64,000 bases of DNA from PALSA-1296 sp037143335 (GTDB lineage: Bacteria > Bacteroidota > Ignavibacteria > Palsa-1295): NCBI GenBank assembly GCA_037143335.1, contig JBAWZA010000001.1, forward strand, positions 248,001-312,000. Direction: 5' to 3'. Below, piece after piece: positions 62,930-64,000 of the stretch (position 1 is the stretch's first letter; each line of letters starts with the position of its first letter). Under the pieces are notes generated by a model. The model saw only the letters and a program-made list of their open reading frames with translations. It was not told the DNA's origin and ran no database searches. The position numbers and the translations under genes are program-made.

Positions 62930-64000
62930 ATGCAGCGTTTCTTGACCGCATTTTTACTATTACTCGTTTTCTTGGGCGTTGCTCAGGAGACGAAAGCACA
63001 GTACATCGTTTCGGTTAGCGGTTATTTGCTCCCAGGGCAGACCCGTACTTTCCGTTACCGTACGCCGCTTAACTCTCAGACTGATACCATCTATCAGATT
63101 TCTGGTAACTACAGTATCTCTGGTACTCTTATCATCCAGGAGGGTGCTGAAGTACAATTTTTGCCAGGTAGCCGTATAATTGACTCCGTAGGCGGTTCGA
63201 TAATCGCAAACGGTTTCGCTTCGGTGCCAGGCGATCCATATCCACTTCGCAGAATTCAATTCCGCGGACTCAACGTAAACTCCAACTCTTACGAGTGGGG
63301 TCATATCGTCATTTTGCCGGGTGCAGGGAAAGTCCTTTTCGCAAATTGCCGTTTTGCTTATTTCCGCAAGAAAGAGTCGATAGACAATCAGCTTGTCTAT
63401 GGTAACGCAACTGGCGCTCCACTTAATAGCTCGCTTGCTATTATGGCTGCTTCAAACGGAGTCGGTGGTGTAATGACGACATTCTCGCAGAACACATTCT
63501 TATATGACGTTATCGTTGATAGCTGTCAGTCCATCTATAAAGGTGGTGCATTCGCATTCTTACAAGCACCGAGCGTTTCGCCGCTTCCATCGTACTTGCC
63601 AGTTGATGACGGTCGTCTCTGCTTAGTGAAGCATCAGGTTCGCAAACTCTTAGTGCGCGATACCCGTGTATATAACGAAACAGTTAATCCAACAGGTGGT
63701 GCACTTACCAACAAGTTCTGGTCAGATACCGGTGCTTATGGCGGTGCTATCTATACAGCAGCTCGTGCTGGTGCTGGCCCAAGTGATTTTAAGGCTGGTT
63801 TCTTAGGATATACCGACAGCGTTCAATTCCCTATGGGAATCCCTGCAAACATTCCAAATTTCTTGGACAGTATGCACTTTGAGCGTTGTAATGTAAACAA
63901 CACTCATGCAAGTTTAACAATCGGTAACGCTGCAGTAAGCGAGCAAGCTTATGGCGGTGCGATTTACGTTGGCGACTATACAGGTTTGACAACTGGCTTA
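62930..64000 (+). CDS. Secreted surface protein, N-terminal part (gene runs off the window)
   Basis: An open frame of 357 codons runs to the end with no stop. The ATG at 62930 is preceded by GGAGG 5 nt upstream (rare here) and starts a signal peptide (MQRFLTAFLLLLVFLGVAQ, cleaved near TKAQ). An in-frame ATG at 62834 would add 32 polar residues and is less likely. After the signal the protein has repeated beta-strand turns (SISGTLIIQEGAEVQFLPG, then FRGLNVN and GKVLFANCRF) of the right-handed beta-helix type, rich in Asn, Gly and Tyr. A T9SS sorting domain would be expected at the unseen C-terminus. Confidence 0.75.
   Translation, partial: MQRFLTAFLLLLVFLGVAQETKAQYIVSVSGYLLPGQTRTFRYRTPLNSQTDTIYQISGNYSISGTLIIQEGAEVQFLPGSRIIDSVGGSIIANGFASVPGDPYPLRRIQFRGLNVNSNSYEWGHIVILPGAGKVLFANCRFAYFRKKESIDNQLVYGNATGAPLNSSLAIMAASNGVGGVMTTFSQNTFLYDVIVDSCQSIYKGGAFAFLQAPSVSPLPSYLPVDDGRLCLVKHQVRKLLVRDTRVYNETVNPTGGALTNKFWSDTGAYGGAIYTAARAGAGPSDFKAGFLGYTDSVQFPMGIPANIPNFLDSMHFERCNVNNTHASLTIGNAAVSEQAYGGAIYVGDYTGLTTGL

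Noticed and set aside
1..64000. CRISPR array, rRNA, prophage or complete transposon
   Set aside because: No regular direct repeats with spacers, no rRNA sequence, and no transposase, integrase or phage structural motifs were seen in any frame.

Overview
The window looks like chromosomal DNA of a Gram-negative member of the Bacteroidota/Chlorobiota (FCB) group. Three things support this. It carries a SprA-type outer-membrane translocon of the type IX secretion system (T9SS) and several long secreted proteins ending in T9SS type-A sorting domains. Its promoters show the Bacteroidota -7 element TAnnTTTG, and SD sequences are scarce. Family choices such as DUF4199 and the gmk-rpoZ pair also fit. 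The multi-domain IgGFc/cohesin-like and glycine-rich T9SS proteins suggest the Ignavibacteria/Kapabacteria side of the group, but that is inference. No rRNA, phage, transposase, integrase or CRISPR array was seen.

Layout. 1-9.2 kb: a lipoprotein fragment, an LptF/LptG permease, and sprA. 9.3-19 kb, minus strand: LipM-like octanoyltransferase, M16 protease, two T9SS cargo proteins. 19.1-23.1 kb, plus strand: VWA protein, crotonase, gmk, rpoZ, LOG protein. 23.1-24.9 kb: a T9SS cargo gene bracketed by short palindromic repeats. 24.9-30.4 kb: FKBP lipoprotein, VIT1-type transporter, DUF4199 protein, a degenerate M23 protein, M1 aminopeptidase. 30.4-36.2 kb: alpha/beta hydrolase lipoprotein, OMP-like lipoprotein, BamA-fold outer-membrane protein, membrane nucleotidyl cyclase, small membrane protein, NapH-like ferredoxin.

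36.2-46.0 kb is the accessory part. At each end stands the same two-gene module in mirror image: a small XRE-type regulator divergent from a PH-SHOCT protein, with a perfect palindrome between them. The two PH-SHOCT copies share a 167-bp exact inverted repeat that brackets about 7.3 kb. Inside lie a lipoprotein, a tiny secreted protein, a DUF4236 protein, a voltage-gated-type K+ channel, a chopped secreted gene fused tail-to-tail to a C-terminally truncated DNA methyltransferase, and a glycine-rich T9SS protein. Signs of rearrangement are frequent: a frameshift at an A8 run, a regulator running into a membrane protein, a truncated methyltransferase. The right side ends near tRNA-Lys(CUU), whose 3' end faces the region.

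46.0-64 kb is housekeeping again: TamB, TrmH, a membrane VWA protein with an OMP partner, atpD, then tag and a DinB gene inserted between atpD and atpC, a DnaJ-TPR protein, alr, a ManC-type nucleotidyltransferase, rlpA, tRNA-Arg(CCG), a YfgM-like TPR protein, and the start of another secreted protein that runs off the window. Much of the window serves the cell envelope: T9SS export and cargo, LPS transport, OMP assembly and peptidoglycan supply.
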